64,000 nucleotides of DNA. It comes from Klebsiella spallanzanii. Lineage in GTDB: Bacteria > Pseudomonadota > Gammaproteobacteria > Enterobacterales > Enterobacteriaceae. The translations under genes were made by a program, and so were the position numbers. Below, piece after piece: positions 29,883 through 38,706 of the stretch. The stretch lies in the NCBI RefSeq assembly GCF_902158555.1, contig NZ_CABGGS010000001.1:372001-436000 (forward strand). Direction: 5' to 3'. Each line of letters starts with the position of its first letter. Position 1 is the first letter of the stretch. Under the pieces are notes generated by a model. That model saw nothing but the letters and a program-made list of their open reading frames with translations. It did no database searches and was not told the DNA's origin.

Positions 29883-30485
29883 ATGCACGCGCGAGGAAAT
29901 CCCGACCGCCACCGTCAGCGCCAGCAAAAGCTCAAAGCGCAGGTTGATACCCGCGTGGCGGCGGCAACGGAGCAAAAAGGTATCCTGATAGTCTTCACCG
30001 GAAACGGCAAAGGCAAATCCACCGCCGCCTTTGGTACCGCGACGCGCGCCGTCGGGCACGGCAAAATCGTCGGCGTCGCGCAGTTTATCAAAGGCCAGTG
30101 GGATAATGGGGAGTACAACACGCTGCATCCGCTCGGAGTTGAGTTTCATATTATGGGCACCGGCTTTACCTGGGAGACGCAAAGCCGGGAGGCGGATATC
30201 GAGGCGGCATCGGCAGTATGGCAGGAAAGCAAGCGTATGCTGGCCGACCCGGGCTACGATCTGGTGGTGCTGGATGAACTCACCTATATGCTGGCGTATC
30301 ACTATCTGGATACTCAGGAAGTGATTGCCGCAATTGTGAATCGCCCGCCACAGCAGAACGTCATTGTCACCGGCCGCGGCTGCCACGCTCAGTTGCTGGA
30401 ACTTGCCGACACGGTGAGCGAACTGCGCCCGGTGAAGCACGCGTTTGATAACGGTATTCAGGCACAAGTGGGCATCGACTGGTAG
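29883..30485 (+). CDS. Corrinoid adenosyltransferase (CobA/BtuR family)
   Basis: A 200-residue ATP:cob(I)alamin adenosyltransferase. The P-loop FTGNGKGKSTAAFG (residues 38-51) starts the nucleotide site, and DLVVLDELTYML and VIVTGRGCH follow as in BtuR/CobA. AAGGAG lies six bases before the ATG, nine bases after the fumarase stop. Being last in a glutamate-mutase operon, it probably supplies adenosylcobalamin to GlmES on demand, in addition to a housekeeping copy expected elsewhere on the chromosome. Confidence 0.92.
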   Translation: MHARGNPDRHRQRQQKLKAQVDTRVAAATEQKGILIVFTGNGKGKSTAAFGTATRAVGHGKIVGVAQFIKGQWDNGEYNTLHPLGVEFHIMGTGFTWETQSREADIEAASAVWQESKRMLADPGYDLVVLDELTYMLAYHYLDTQEVIAAIVNRPPQQNVIVTGRGCHAQLLELADTVSELRPVKHAFDNGIQAQVGIDW

Positions 30486-30489
30486 TTTT

Positions 30490-30665
30490 ATCCGGTCCCG
30501 GCTCGCGCTTCGCTTAGCCGAGCTACGGGTCCTGTAGGCCGGTAGCCCGGACAGGCGCGTCAAGCGCCGCCTCCGGGAAATGTGCCAAATCTGATACATC
30601 TGCGCTGCTTCGTCCCGGTGGCGCTGCGCTGACCGGGCTACAGGTTCACCGCCGTCTGCGGGCCG
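30490..30665. repeat. BIME/REP cluster after the glm operon
   Basis: GC-rich palindromic units, including GTAGCCCGGACAGGCGCGTC and the matching CCGGGCTACAGG, are arranged in both orientations between the convergent adenosyltransferase and LysR genes. This is a typical enterobacterial interspersed mosaic element that may protect mRNA 3' ends. Confidence 0.7.
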
Positions 30666-30684
30666 GTAGCCTGAACCGGTGCCA

Positions 30685-31587
30685 TCAGGTAGCCGACACC
30701 AGCGATTTATGCAATAACCAGTCGCGGAAGACCTGTAAATGACCGGATTCTGCTTTATCCTCCTGCCACGTCATAATGAAACGATTTCCGGTGCGAATCG
30801 GTACATCGCAGGGAATCACTATTTCACCGCTATCCAGATCGTGCTGAATGGCAAAACGCGGTAACAGCGCTACCCCCAGATTCGAACGCACCGCGGCTAT
30901 CAACATTGAAAGCAGGTCAAAACGCGGGCCGATGTTGATCTGAGCGCTGGTGATATTCGACAGCGCGAACCACTCCTGCCAACCGTGAATTCGTGTACTC
31001 TGATGCAACAGCGGAAATTCGCCCAGCAGCTCCTCTACCGCCAGCTTTTGCCCCGGTTCAGACAGCAGCCCGCAGCCGCACACAGGCAGAATTTCCTCTT
31101 CGAACAGATACTCAACCTCGGACCATGGCGAACAAAAATCCTCGCGCATAATGGCGGCATCGTATTCGCGGCTAAGAAAATCGCCGATGTTAGCCAGAGA
31201 ATGAATATTAACGATAATACCCGGATTTAATTTATTGAACTCGCGCAGGTTGGGGATCAGCCAGTGAGTGCTAAAGGTGGGGTTGACGGCCAGTTCAAGA
31301 ACCTGCACCGTCGGTTGCCAGGTCATGATTGAATTAGTATCACGTTCCAGCTTGTTAAGCGTTTCCTTAACGATAGTCAAATAATGTTTGCCAGCTGCAT
31401 TTAGAAAAATCCTTTTTTTAGCATGATTAAATAATGACGTATGGAGGAAATCCTCCAGCGCCGTAACTTGTCTGAACACGGCGCTTTGTGTTAAAGCCAG
31501 CTCCTCCGCTGCTCGAGTATAACTTTCGTGGCGAGCCACAACCTCAAAGGTCACCAGTAATTCGGTTTTGGGTATTTTTCCTCTCAT
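30685..31587 (-). CDS. LysR-family transcriptional regulator
   Basis: A 300-residue regulator with an N-terminal winged helix-turn-helix (about 6-65, including VARHESYTRAAEELALTQSAVFRQVTALE) and a periplasmic-binding-protein-like effector domain most like the GcvA group. The second in-frame ATG at 31587 is preferred because GGAAG lies five bases before it; the first (31599) has no ribosome site. It is convergent with the glm operon and close to the AraC gene, so it may control either cluster. The 289 bases upstream (31600-31888) are AT-rich with no element I can name. Confidence 0.85.
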   Translation of the reverse strand: MRGKIPKTELLVTFEVVARHESYTRAAEELALTQSAVFRQVTALEDFLHTSLFNHAKKRIFLNAAGKHYLTIVKETLNKLERDTNSIMTWQPTVQVLELAVNPTFSTHWLIPNLREFNKLNPGIIVNIHSLANIGDFLSREYDAAIMREDFCSPWSEVEYLFEEEILPVCGCGLLSEPGQKLAVEELLGEFPLLHQSTRIHGWQEWFALSNITSAQINIGPRFDLLSMLIAAVRSNLGVALLPRFAIQHDLDSGEIVIPCDVPIRTGNRFIMTWQEDKAESGHLQVFRDWLLHKSLVSAT

Positions 31588-31888
31588 AACGTCTTCCATT
31601 TACGGCGTGCAAAAATTGTTTAATAAATAAAAAAAGCGCGCAAGGACATCAGGTTAGCCCCGAGTGTTATATTTTATTTTACTATCAAATGTCATTGATC
31701 TATTCCATGATTAATGCATATCGCCACTGATCAAATAATAATCAATAATACCCGGCAGCTACAATAAACACAATTTAAACAATGTGATTGCTGTGCAAAT
31801 AACAGCAATAAGTTGTCAATATTTTTTCACGTTAACTTGTTTATTAGCGAAGTTAGTCAGAGAGTGGATGTAATTTAATTATCAGTAA

Positions 31889-32722
31889 CTAGACATCAAT
31901 TAAAATTTCAGCGACCGGGGACACATTATGAACGTTTGCAGAAAAATCTGTCCTCCGCCCGGATGTTGATGAAGACGTCGAGAGACGCTGATGGCGGAAT
32001 GACTGAGGGCTGGTCCGGTGGGCCGCGCGAAACACCCGACAAAAATAGCTGGTTTGTGCGAACTGCAGCTTGCGCGCCACGCTGTCTATTGAATACGCTG
32101 GATTGCTGAGTAGCTCTCCGGCCCGCTGCATTTTTCTCTGGTTCACCCAGACTTTAAAATTCACGCCCTGGCGCTTTTTAAAAAATCGGCTAAAGTAATT
32201 GGCGCTCAGACAAACATGAGCAGCGACAGATTCCAGAGACAGCTCATCATATAAATGCTCGTCGATATAACGCAGCGCTGAAGCCAGTTTTATTTCATGC
32301 GGCGATTTCTGCACATAATAAAAATTGCCCTTCCGCCGCGATTGTTCTGATCTCTCTATCTTTTCACTTTCAGTTTCTGAGATATTATTAATGATAAAAT
32401 GAAGCAATCTTATTGCCGCCGAACGATGATTATTATCGGTCGCTTTACTGTGGTCAAAAATAATGTATGCGAATAATTTTTCGCAACGAATGAGCGGTAG
32501 TGAAAAGAAGTTTAATCCGCTATAGCAATCGGGTACACGATCATCTTTCGCCTCAATCACTACCGCCATTAGCCCTGTCGCCCGAGAAAAAATCTCGGTC
32601 AGAGAATGGTAAAAAGGGAATTCATCATCCATTTTCTTTTGCGCCACGCTAATCTCCAGGGGTCTTTTGAGATCACTTAATATGCAAAACATTGCCAATA
32701 AAAAGGATGACGCTAAACGCAA
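31889..32722 (-). CDS. AraC-family transcriptional regulator, PocR-like sensor half
   Basis: A 277-residue regulator. The C-terminal part (about 143-245) is an AraC DNA-binding domain: IKLASALRYIDEHLYDELSL, then VCLSANYFSRFFKKR, and the second helix-turn-helix SIDSVARKLQFAQTSYFCRVFR. The N-terminal half resembles a PocR-type ligand domain but is short. The only way to start at 32722 is a TTG; the next ATG is at 32692. Neither has a good ribosome site. A run of six T follows an out-of-frame ATG just upstream, so a length change there could have moved the start. It is divergent from otnK and probably controls it. Confidence 0.75.
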   Translation of the reverse strand: MRLASSFLLAMFCILSDLKRPLEISVAQKKMDDEFPFYHSLTEIFSRATGLMAVVIEAKDDRVPDCYSGLNFFSLPLIRCEKLFAYIIFDHSKATDNNHRSAAIRLLHFIINNISETESEKIERSEQSRRKGNFYYVQKSPHEIKLASALRYIDEHLYDELSLESVAAHVCLSANYFSRFFKKRQGVNFKVWVNQRKMQRAGELLSNPAYSIDSVARKLQFAQTSYFCRVFRAAHRTSPQSFRHQRLSTSSSTSGRRTDFSANVHNVSPVAEILIDV

Positions 32723-32913
32723 AAAATAATCTCATTTACGCAGATGAATATGATCAAAATGCATGACCGAATCAGCGATAACATGACAGCCCACCAGCAC
32801 TACCGCCAGCTGCTTTCCCAAACTTTAACGAATCTTCACAACTTGTTGTGAGCATGATTTTGTCATGAAAAAAACAATAATCATTATTTTTCAGTTAATT
32901 ATACGTTTTTAAT

Positions 32914-32958
32914 ACATTCACATGATGTTCTTGTTTGTGAGAATCATCATGTGAATGT
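32914..32958. promoter_or_regulatory. Large inverted repeat upstream of otnK, probable operator
   Basis: Arms ACATTCACATGATG (32914-32927) and CATCATGTGAATGT (32945-32958) are a perfect 14-base inverted repeat around a 17-base centre. The centre itself has a TTCT/AGAA inner pair. It lies 57 bases before otnK in the divergent AraC-otnK region (32723-33015). It could be an operator for the embedded DeoR or the divergent AraC regulator, or an RNA hairpin if it lies in the leader. Confidence 0.7.
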
Positions 32959-33015
32959 GAAACGTCCTCCTGAATAATATGCTCAATTAGCAAACAATCT
33001 GAACGGAGTTGATCC

Positions 33016-34272
33016 ATGGCCGTCACTACAGGCGTTATCGCCGACGATTTCACCGGCGCAACGGATATTGCAAGCTTTATGGCTGAACAAGGTTGGCGAG
33101 TGGCGCTGCTGCCAGGTATGCCCGATATCACGCAGAGCTGGAATGAAGAGGCTGACGCTATCGTTATCTCTCTGAAAAGCCGCTCTTTACCCGCAGAACA
33201 GGCCATCGCACAATCCCTTTCCTGCGCTCGCTGGCTGAAACAAAACGCCAGCGCTCGCCAGATCTATTTTAAATATTGCTCAACGTTTGATTCCACACCA
33301 GCGGGCAATATTGGCCCGGTGAGCGATGCCCTGATGAACGACATCCGGACCCCGCTGATCGTCCACGGTCCTGCCCTACCGCAAAACGGACGTACGGTGG
33401 TTCATGGTCATCTGTTTGTAAACGGCGTACTGCTGAACGAATCCGGGATGGAAAAGCATCCACTTAATCCGATGACCGATGCCAATGTGCAACGTCTGCT
33501 GGCTGCGCAAACAGAAAACGCGGTCGGGCATATTACACTCAGCACGATTCGTCGCGGTGTGGAAGCGGTCACTCACGCCCTGGCCCGCTGCCAGGCTGAA
33601 GGAACTCGCCACGTCATTGTCGACACGCTCAACGAAACGGATCTCAACACGCTCGCTCAGGCGCTACAAGATTATCCTCTGCTGGCCGGAGGTTCCGGGC
33701 TTGGCGGCGCGCTGGCCGCCAGGACGGGCGATCAGCACACAGCGTCCGCGCATCGCTTCCCACATCCGGTCAAAGCAGTCGTGTTCTCCGGCAGCTGTTC
33801 TGCAATGAGCAATCGTCAGGTTAATCGCTATAAAACAGAAGCGGCATCCTGTTTGCTTGACGTGGCCCGCTGCCTGTCCGATGCGGAACCCTACACCGAT
33901 GAGCTATCAGCCTGGGCGATGGCGCATATCAGCGACCCGCTCGCGCCGATGATTTACGCCACCCAACCGCCAGACGAACTAAAACGTATCCAGCGGGAAT
34001 ACGGCGAGCAGCCCGCCTGCCGGGCGATTGAACACGCATATGCCCGTTTGAGCGCAAAGCTACGAACCGCAGGCGTGAACACTTTTATTGTCGCCGGAGG
34101 TGAAACATCCGGCACCGTGGTGGAGGCGTTGCAGGTGAAGCGTCTGTCCGTCGGCAAAGCGATTGCGCCGGGCGTGCCGTGGGTCTTTTCCCCCGACCTG
34201 GCGCTGGCGCTGAAATCAGGCAACTTTGGCAACGAAGATTTCTTTTTTACCGCCCAGGAGTACGCATCATGA
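33016..34272 (+). CDS. otnK: Four-carbon acid sugar kinase, 3-oxo-tetronate kinase type
   Basis: DUF1537-family kinase that phosphorylates a 3-oxo-tetronate at O4. The 418 residues carry the N-terminal substrate domain signature GVIADDFTGATDIASFMAEQ and the C-terminal nucleotide domain with IVAGGETSGTVVEAL and LALALKSGNFGNEDFF. CGGAG lies seven bases before the ATG. It heads a rightward operon and overlaps otnC in ATGA. In described pathways OtnK acts after a dehydrogenase and isomerase; no dehydrogenase is encoded nearby here. Confidence 0.88.
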   Translation: MAVTTGVIADDFTGATDIASFMAEQGWRVALLPGMPDITQSWNEEADAIVISLKSRSLPAEQAIAQSLSCARWLKQNASARQIYFKYCSTFDSTPAGNIGPVSDALMNDIRTPLIVHGPALPQNGRTVVHGHLFVNGVLLNESGMEKHPLNPMTDANVQRLLAAQTENAVGHITLSTIRRGVEAVTHALARCQAEGTRHVIVDTLNETDLNTLAQALQDYPLLAGGSGLGGALAARTGDQHTASAHRFPHPVKAVVFSGSCSAMSNRQVNRYKTEAASCLLDVARCLSDAEPYTDELSAWAMAHISDPLAPMIYATQPPDELKRIQREYGEQPACRAIEHAYARLSAKLRTAGVNTFIVAGGETSGTVVEALQVKRLSVGKAIAPGVPWVFSPDLALALKSGNFGNEDFFFTAQEYAS

Positions 34273-34913
34273 ACCCAGTGAGTGAACACCAACTCCGCGA
34301 ACAACTGGCTCACTATGGTCGTTCTCTGTTTATGCGCGGATACAGCAGCGGCGGCTCCGGCAATCTCAGCGTCAAATTGCCAGACGGCGGCTATCTTGTG
34401 ACCCCGACAAACTCGTGTCTGGGCGAGCTGGAAGCCGCGACGTTAAGCCGACTGGATGCCAACGGCGTGCATCTCAGCGGCGACAAACCGTCAAAAGAGG
34501 TTCCCATGCATCTGGCGTGGTACCGACATCGGCCGTCCTGCGGTGCCGTAGTCCACCTGCATTCTCCATGGCTGACGGCGCTCTCCTGCCTGCCGTGCGC
34601 AACGCCGGAGAACTGCCTGCCGCCATTAACGCCCTACTACGTGATGCGCGTCGGGCAGCTGCCGCTGCTGCCCTATTTCCAACCCGGTCATGAAGGTATT
34701 GCCAGCGCGCTAAGCGAAATCGCCGCTGACCACACGGCGGCGCTACTGGCCAACCACGGGCCGGTAGTAAGCGGTCGCTCGCTACGCGAAGCGGTGTTTA
34801 ACGCCGAGGAGCTGGAAGACAGCGCCCGCATCTGGCTGACCTTAAAACCACTCGGCTATGTTCCGCTCTCAGAAGAGGCGGTGGCCGAACTTGAACAAAT
34901 CCGGCGAGCCTGA
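34269..34913 (+). CDS. otnC: Class II aldolase, 3-oxo-tetronate 4-phosphate decarboxylase type
   Basis: Zn-dependent class II aldolase/adducin-family enzyme of 214 residues that would decarboxylate 3-oxo-tetronate 4-phosphate to dihydroxyacetone phosphate. The zinc histidines are visible in CGAVVHLHSPWLTAL and ALLANHGPVV, with the SGGSGNLSVKL phosphate loop near residue 27. The start at 34269 overlaps the otnK stop; longer in-frame versions extend into otnK and are unlikely. L-fuculose-type substrates are excluded mainly by the OtnK context. Confidence 0.85.
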   Translation: MNPVSEHQLREQLAHYGRSLFMRGYSSGGSGNLSVKLPDGGYLVTPTNSCLGELEAATLSRLDANGVHLSGDKPSKEVPMHLAWYRHRPSCGAVVHLHSPWLTALSCLPCATPENCLPPLTPYYVMRVGQLPLLPYFQPGHEGIASALSEIAADHTAALLANHGPVVSGRSLREAVFNAEELEDSARIWLTLKPLGYVPLSEEAVAELEQIRRA

Positions 34914-34919
34914 GGTGAG

Positions 34920-35729
34920 ATGATGATCCCAGAACAACGGCGTGATTTTATTTACCGCTACGTGCATGAAAAAAACGTCGCCTCCTTTAACGAACTGGCG
35001 GAGCTGATGAGCGTGTCGCATATGACCGTACGCCGCGACATTCAGCTACTGGAAGAAGAAGGCAAAGTAATTGCCATTAATGGCGGAGTAAAACTCAATA
35101 ACCTGCTGAAATCCGAACTTCCGTGGCGGGAAAAGGCCGAATTGCACCACGATGTGAAACGTAAAATGGGCCAGCTTGCGGCGATGCTGATTGAACCGGG
35201 GCAAACGCTCTATCTGGATGCCGGAACCTCGCTGTTCGAAGTAGCGAAAGCGGTGGCCGCCAGCCACTGTTTTAACCTGACGGTGGTGACCAACGATTTT
35301 TCCATCAGCCACTACCTGATGGATATGCCACATATCACGCTCTATCACACCGGCGGCCTGGTGGATCAGCGTAACCGCTCAAGCATCGGCAAAAGCGCCG
35401 CCAGCTTTCTGCGCACCATTAATATTGACGTGGCGTTTCTCAGTTCATCGTCGTGGGATACCGAGCGCGGCATGTCAACGCCGAGCGAAGGCAAAGCCTC
35501 GGTCAAAGAGGCGGTGCTTACCGTCTCCCGGCGTCGGGTGCTGGTTTGCGACAGCAGTAAATTTGGTAAATACGGCATGTTCCACATCTGCGGGCTGGAG
35601 CAGTTAACCGATATTATTTCTGATAATCGGCTACCGGAAAACGCTCAACAAACCATTGCCAGCCAGGGCGTGAAGCTACATCTGGTGGATAGCCGGGAGG
35701 GTGTGCGCGATGCTGAAGTTAGCGGCTAA
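34920..35729 (+). CDS. DeoR-family transcriptional regulator embedded in the operon
   Basis: A 269-residue regulator with an N-terminal DeoR helix-turn-helix (EQRRDFIYRYVHEKN through MTVRRDIQLLEEEGKV) and a C-terminal sugar-phosphate-binding domain with LYLDAGTSLFEVAKAV and VLVCDSSKFGKYGMF. GAGGTG precedes two tandem ATGs. It lies between otnC and otnI and overlaps otnI by about 20 bases, so its level is tied to that of the operon. Autoregulation by a phosphorylated intermediate is the usual DeoR mode and is inferred here. Confidence 0.9.
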   Translation: MMIPEQRRDFIYRYVHEKNVASFNELAELMSVSHMTVRRDIQLLEEEGKVIAINGGVKLNNLLKSELPWREKAELHHDVKRKMGQLAAMLIEPGQTLYLDAGTSLFEVAKAVAASHCFNLTVVTNDFSISHYLMDMPHITLYHTGGLVDQRNRSSIGKSAASFLRTINIDVAFLSSSSWDTERGMSTPSEGKASVKEAVLTVSRRRVLVCDSSKFGKYGMFHICGLEQLTDIISDNRLPENAQQTIASQGVKLHLVDSREGVRDAEVSG

Positions 35730-36492
35730 CCTCGACTGGTTATTTACTGATTTACCGATAGCGGGTCGATTTCAGGCGGCAAAAGCGGCCGGTTTTCACG
35801 GAGTTGAAGGGCTGTTTCTCTGGCAGCACCCGCTGGAACATCTTCAGGCTATTCAACAGGAAACATCTCTGCCGGTGGTGCTGATGAACGCCCCGGCAGG
35901 CGACTGGTCTCAGGGTGAACGCGGGCTGGCTGCGCTCCCCGAACGTGATGAGGAGTTTTATCGTAGCCTGAACGTGGCTCATGATTATGCCATGGGTCTG
36001 GGATGCCGCCGGGTTCACGTGATGTCTGGCCTGCGCCGCAGCGATCTGACGCTATACGCCCAGCGCGAGCTTCTGGTTAACCGGCTACGCATTGCCTGCG
36101 ATATGATGGCAAAAACAGGAATTGACGTACTGATTGAGCCGTTAAATCCGCAGGATATGCCAGGCTATATGGTTGATAGTTTTCCACTGGCCGAATCTAT
36201 TATTCGCGAGGTCGACAGAAAAAATATTGGCCTACAGTTTGATATTTACCACTGCCAGAAAATTCACGGCGATGTGGTAAAAAATATTGAACATTACCTC
36301 CCATTGATAAAACATTTTCAGATTGCCTCCGTTCCTTATCGTCACGAACCGGGAACCGGGGAATTAAATGAAAAATGGATTTTAGACTTTATTGAACAAT
36401 TGAATTATCAGTGCTGGATCGGCTGTGAATATCAACCATCAACATCAGCCCCGGAATCATTACACTGGATAACGCCTTACCTGGAATTTTAA
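35710..36492 (+). CDS. otnI: Hydroxypyruvate isomerase-family protein, 2-oxo-tetronate isomerase type
   Basis: A 260-residue AP-endonuclease-2/Hyi-like TIM barrel. It would interconvert 2-oxo- and 3-oxo-tetronate. The metal-binding glutamates are in VLIEPLNPQDMPGY and WIGCEYQPS. The ATG at 35710 gives MLKLAANLDWLF, the usual family start, nine bases after GGGAGG; a GTG at 35701 is an alternative. Its presence between the DeoR regulator and the beta-keto acid cleavage enzyme suggests the imported substrate enters the pathway already oxidised. Confidence 0.85.
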   Translation: MLKLAANLDWLFTDLPIAGRFQAAKAAGFHGVEGLFLWQHPLEHLQAIQQETSLPVVLMNAPAGDWSQGERGLAALPERDEEFYRSLNVAHDYAMGLGCRRVHVMSGLRRSDLTLYAQRELLVNRLRIACDMMAKTGIDVLIEPLNPQDMPGYMVDSFPLAESIIREVDRKNIGLQFDIYHCQKIHGDVVKNIEHYLPLIKHFQIASVPYRHEPGTGELNEKWILDFIEQLNYQCWIGCEYQPSTSAPESLHWITPYLEF

Positions 36493-36520
36493 TATTTCTA
36501 TCTCTGTACCGGAGGAAAAC

Positions 36521-37333
36521 ATGTCGGATACTGTTATTATCTCTCTGGCGCCCGTTGCCGCGGATTGCCCCAGAGTAATACCTGAAGAACTGGCGCAGGA
36601 AATACTCGCCAGCGTAGAACATGGCGCGGCCATTGTTCATTTGCACGTTCGCGATAAACAGGGACGCCTGACGCCGGACACTAGCGATTTTCAGGCGACG
36701 ATCGACCACGTGATGCGTCATTCAGAGCTGATCGTTCAGGCCTCTACCGGCGGCGTCTCTTCGATGTCCATCGCCGAACGCTGTGCGCCGCTGGCCTGTC
36801 CCGGCGTGGAGATGGCATCACTGAACGTCGGCTCCGTTAACCTCGGCGATGCGGTCTACTTTAATCCAGGCCCGGACGTGGAGTATTGCTCGCAGCAAAT
36901 CACCGAGCGCAATATTATTCCAGAGTTTGAAGTTTTTGAAATCGGCATGATTAATAATATCCTGACCCTGCAAGAAATAATAAACTTCAAAAAACCGATG
37001 CTGTTTAATATTGTCCTTGGTCATCGCGGCAGTACCCCCGCAAGCGTGGATGCATTAATTGCTCTGCGCAGTATGATCCCCCGCGATGCGCTATGGGGAA
37101 TTACCCACTTTGGCAGGAAAAATTTCGATATTATCGCTGCTGCAGTCGGCATGGGAGCAAGCGAAGTACGAATCGGCTTTGAAGATAGCTATTATTTAAG
37201 CGCTGAAGAAAAAGCGCAGCATAATTATCAGCAGGTCGCCAAACTCGCCACGTTGATTCGCAGTATGGATAAAAAAGTCGCCACGCCGAAAATTGCGCGA
37301 CAAATGTTATCTATTCCACCCCGGCAGCAATAA
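36521..37333 (+). CDS. Beta-keto acid cleavage enzyme (BKACE, DUF849)
   Basis: Zn-dependent enzyme family that condenses a beta-keto acid with acetyl-CoA and splits it to acetoacetate and a new CoA ester. The 270 residues keep the zinc pair in AIVHLHVRDKQGRL and the C-terminal EVRIGFEDS (Arg and Glu/Asp of the active site), as in 3-keto-5-aminohexanoate cleavage enzyme. Specificity in this family varies widely and cannot be read here. A GGAGG site precedes the ATG. Its coupling to otnKCI genes is unusual. Confidence 0.85.
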   Translation: MSDTVIISLAPVAADCPRVIPEELAQEILASVEHGAAIVHLHVRDKQGRLTPDTSDFQATIDHVMRHSELIVQASTGGVSSMSIAERCAPLACPGVEMASLNVGSVNLGDAVYFNPGPDVEYCSQQITERNIIPEFEVFEIGMINNILTLQEIINFKKPMLFNIVLGHRGSTPASVDALIALRSMIPRDALWGITHFGRKNFDIIAAAVGMGASEVRIGFEDSYYLSAEEKAQHNYQQVAKLATLIRSMDKKVATPKIARQMLSIPPRQQ

Positions 37334-37354
37334 CAACAGAAAGGACATTTCAAC

Positions 37355-38701
37355 ATGACTATGACCACTGTTATTCACAAAACCGGGCTCGGCGTTTCTG
37401 TTGCCGGCGGCGCGCTGGCCGTTATCGGCGCGCTAATCCAGTCCGCAGCAATCTGGCAGCCTGGACTGGTGATGCTGACCGCAGGTTTCGCGGCAGGCGC
37501 GGGCTACTGGCCGGGTTTACGCAGCTATCAGTTTACCCTGTGGATCATCGCCGGTTTTGTCGCCGCGATGACCTGGTCAACAGATCTGATCGTCTGGGGC
37601 GGTTTCAATATCACCCATAAATGGATCGTGTTTTTGGTTATCCAGGCCACCATGTTCAGCATGGGGACTAAATTGACGATCCAGGATTTTATCGACGTTG
37701 CCAAAATGCCGTGGGCGGTGTTTATCGGCACCTTCTGCCACTTCGTGATCATGCCGCTTCTCGGTCTGAGCATTACCCTGATTTTTAACTTTCCGCCTGA
37801 AGTCGCAGTAGGCATCCTGTTGATTGGCGCCTGTCCCAGCGGCCTCTCCTCGACGGTAATGGTGTATATCGCCAACGCTAACCTGGCGCTGGCGGTCTCG
37901 ATCGCCGCGGTCTCAACCCTGGCGGCCACGGTGATGACCCCGCTATGGGTCAACCTGCTGGCTGGTTCGATGATCGATATCCAGCTCACCGCGATGGTAA
38001 TGGATGTGGTGAAAATCGTGCTCATCCCTATCGGCGCAGCGATTTTGCATGATTACCTGAAAACCTACGCTGGCGTGCGTGGTCGTCGTACCGTGCAGAT
38101 TCTGGCCGGAATTGGCGCTCTGTGGCTGCTGTATATGAGCGCCGGAGGCTGGGACGCACAGTTCGGTTCTGCCAGCGCCGAAGCGCAAATGTACGCCGTG
38201 GTGATTAACTTTGTCGCAGGCGGCCTCGTCTGGGCGCTGTTCTACAACTGGCTGTACGGTCGCGTCGAGGGCATTAAGAAGATCATGCCGACCATCTCGA
38301 TGATCGGGATTATTTTCTTCACGACTACCGCCGCAGCCGCCGGGCGCGACAACCTGGTACAGGTCGGCTTCCTGCTCTGCTTCGCCATGCTGATGCATAA
38401 CCTCGGCGGCTTCCTGATTGGCTACCTGATGAGCCGCTGGATCTTCCGCATGGACGTGCAGTCCGCCCGCACCGTGGCCTTTGAAGTCGGCCTGCAAAAT
38501 GGCGGCATGGCATCAGGGCTTGCCGCCGCGATGGGCAAACTGGCGACCGTCGGACTCGCTTCGGCGGTAATGACCCCGCTTGGCAACGTTAGCGGCTCGC
38601 TGCTCGCCAACTACTGGCGTAAAAAAGACGCCAGGCAGGCCCAGGCCGTCGCCGCCAAAAACCCTGTCCAATCCGTTTCCGAACATCTGTCAAAAGGATA
38701 A
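37355..38701 (+). CDS. BASS-family sodium-coupled transporter
   Basis: A 448-residue inner-membrane protein of the bile acid:sodium symporter superfamily. Hallmarks are LIGACPSGLSSTVM and VAFEVGLQNGGMASGLA, the crossover segments of the two inverted repeats. It is longer than typical members (about 310 residues) because of roughly 80 extra N-terminal residues with additional hydrophobic segments and a charged C-terminal tail. BASS members carry organic anions and 2-oxo acids, so it is probably the importer for this operon. AAGGA lies nine bases before the ATG. Confidence 0.85.
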   Translation: MTMTTVIHKTGLGVSVAGGALAVIGALIQSAAIWQPGLVMLTAGFAAGAGYWPGLRSYQFTLWIIAGFVAAMTWSTDLIVWGGFNITHKWIVFLVIQATMFSMGTKLTIQDFIDVAKMPWAVFIGTFCHFVIMPLLGLSITLIFNFPPEVAVGILLIGACPSGLSSTVMVYIANANLALAVSIAAVSTLAATVMTPLWVNLLAGSMIDIQLTAMVMDVVKIVLIPIGAAILHDYLKTYAGVRGRRTVQILAGIGALWLLYMSAGGWDAQFGSASAEAQMYAVVINFVAGGLVWALFYNWLYGRVEGIKKIMPTISMIGIIFFTTTAAAAGRDNLVQVGFLLCFAMLMHNLGGFLIGYLMSRWIFRMDVQSARTVAFEVGLQNGGMASGLAAAMGKLATVGLASAVMTPLGNVSGSLLANYWRKKDARQAQAVAAKNPVQSVSEHLSKG

Positions 38702-38706
38702 TCATA

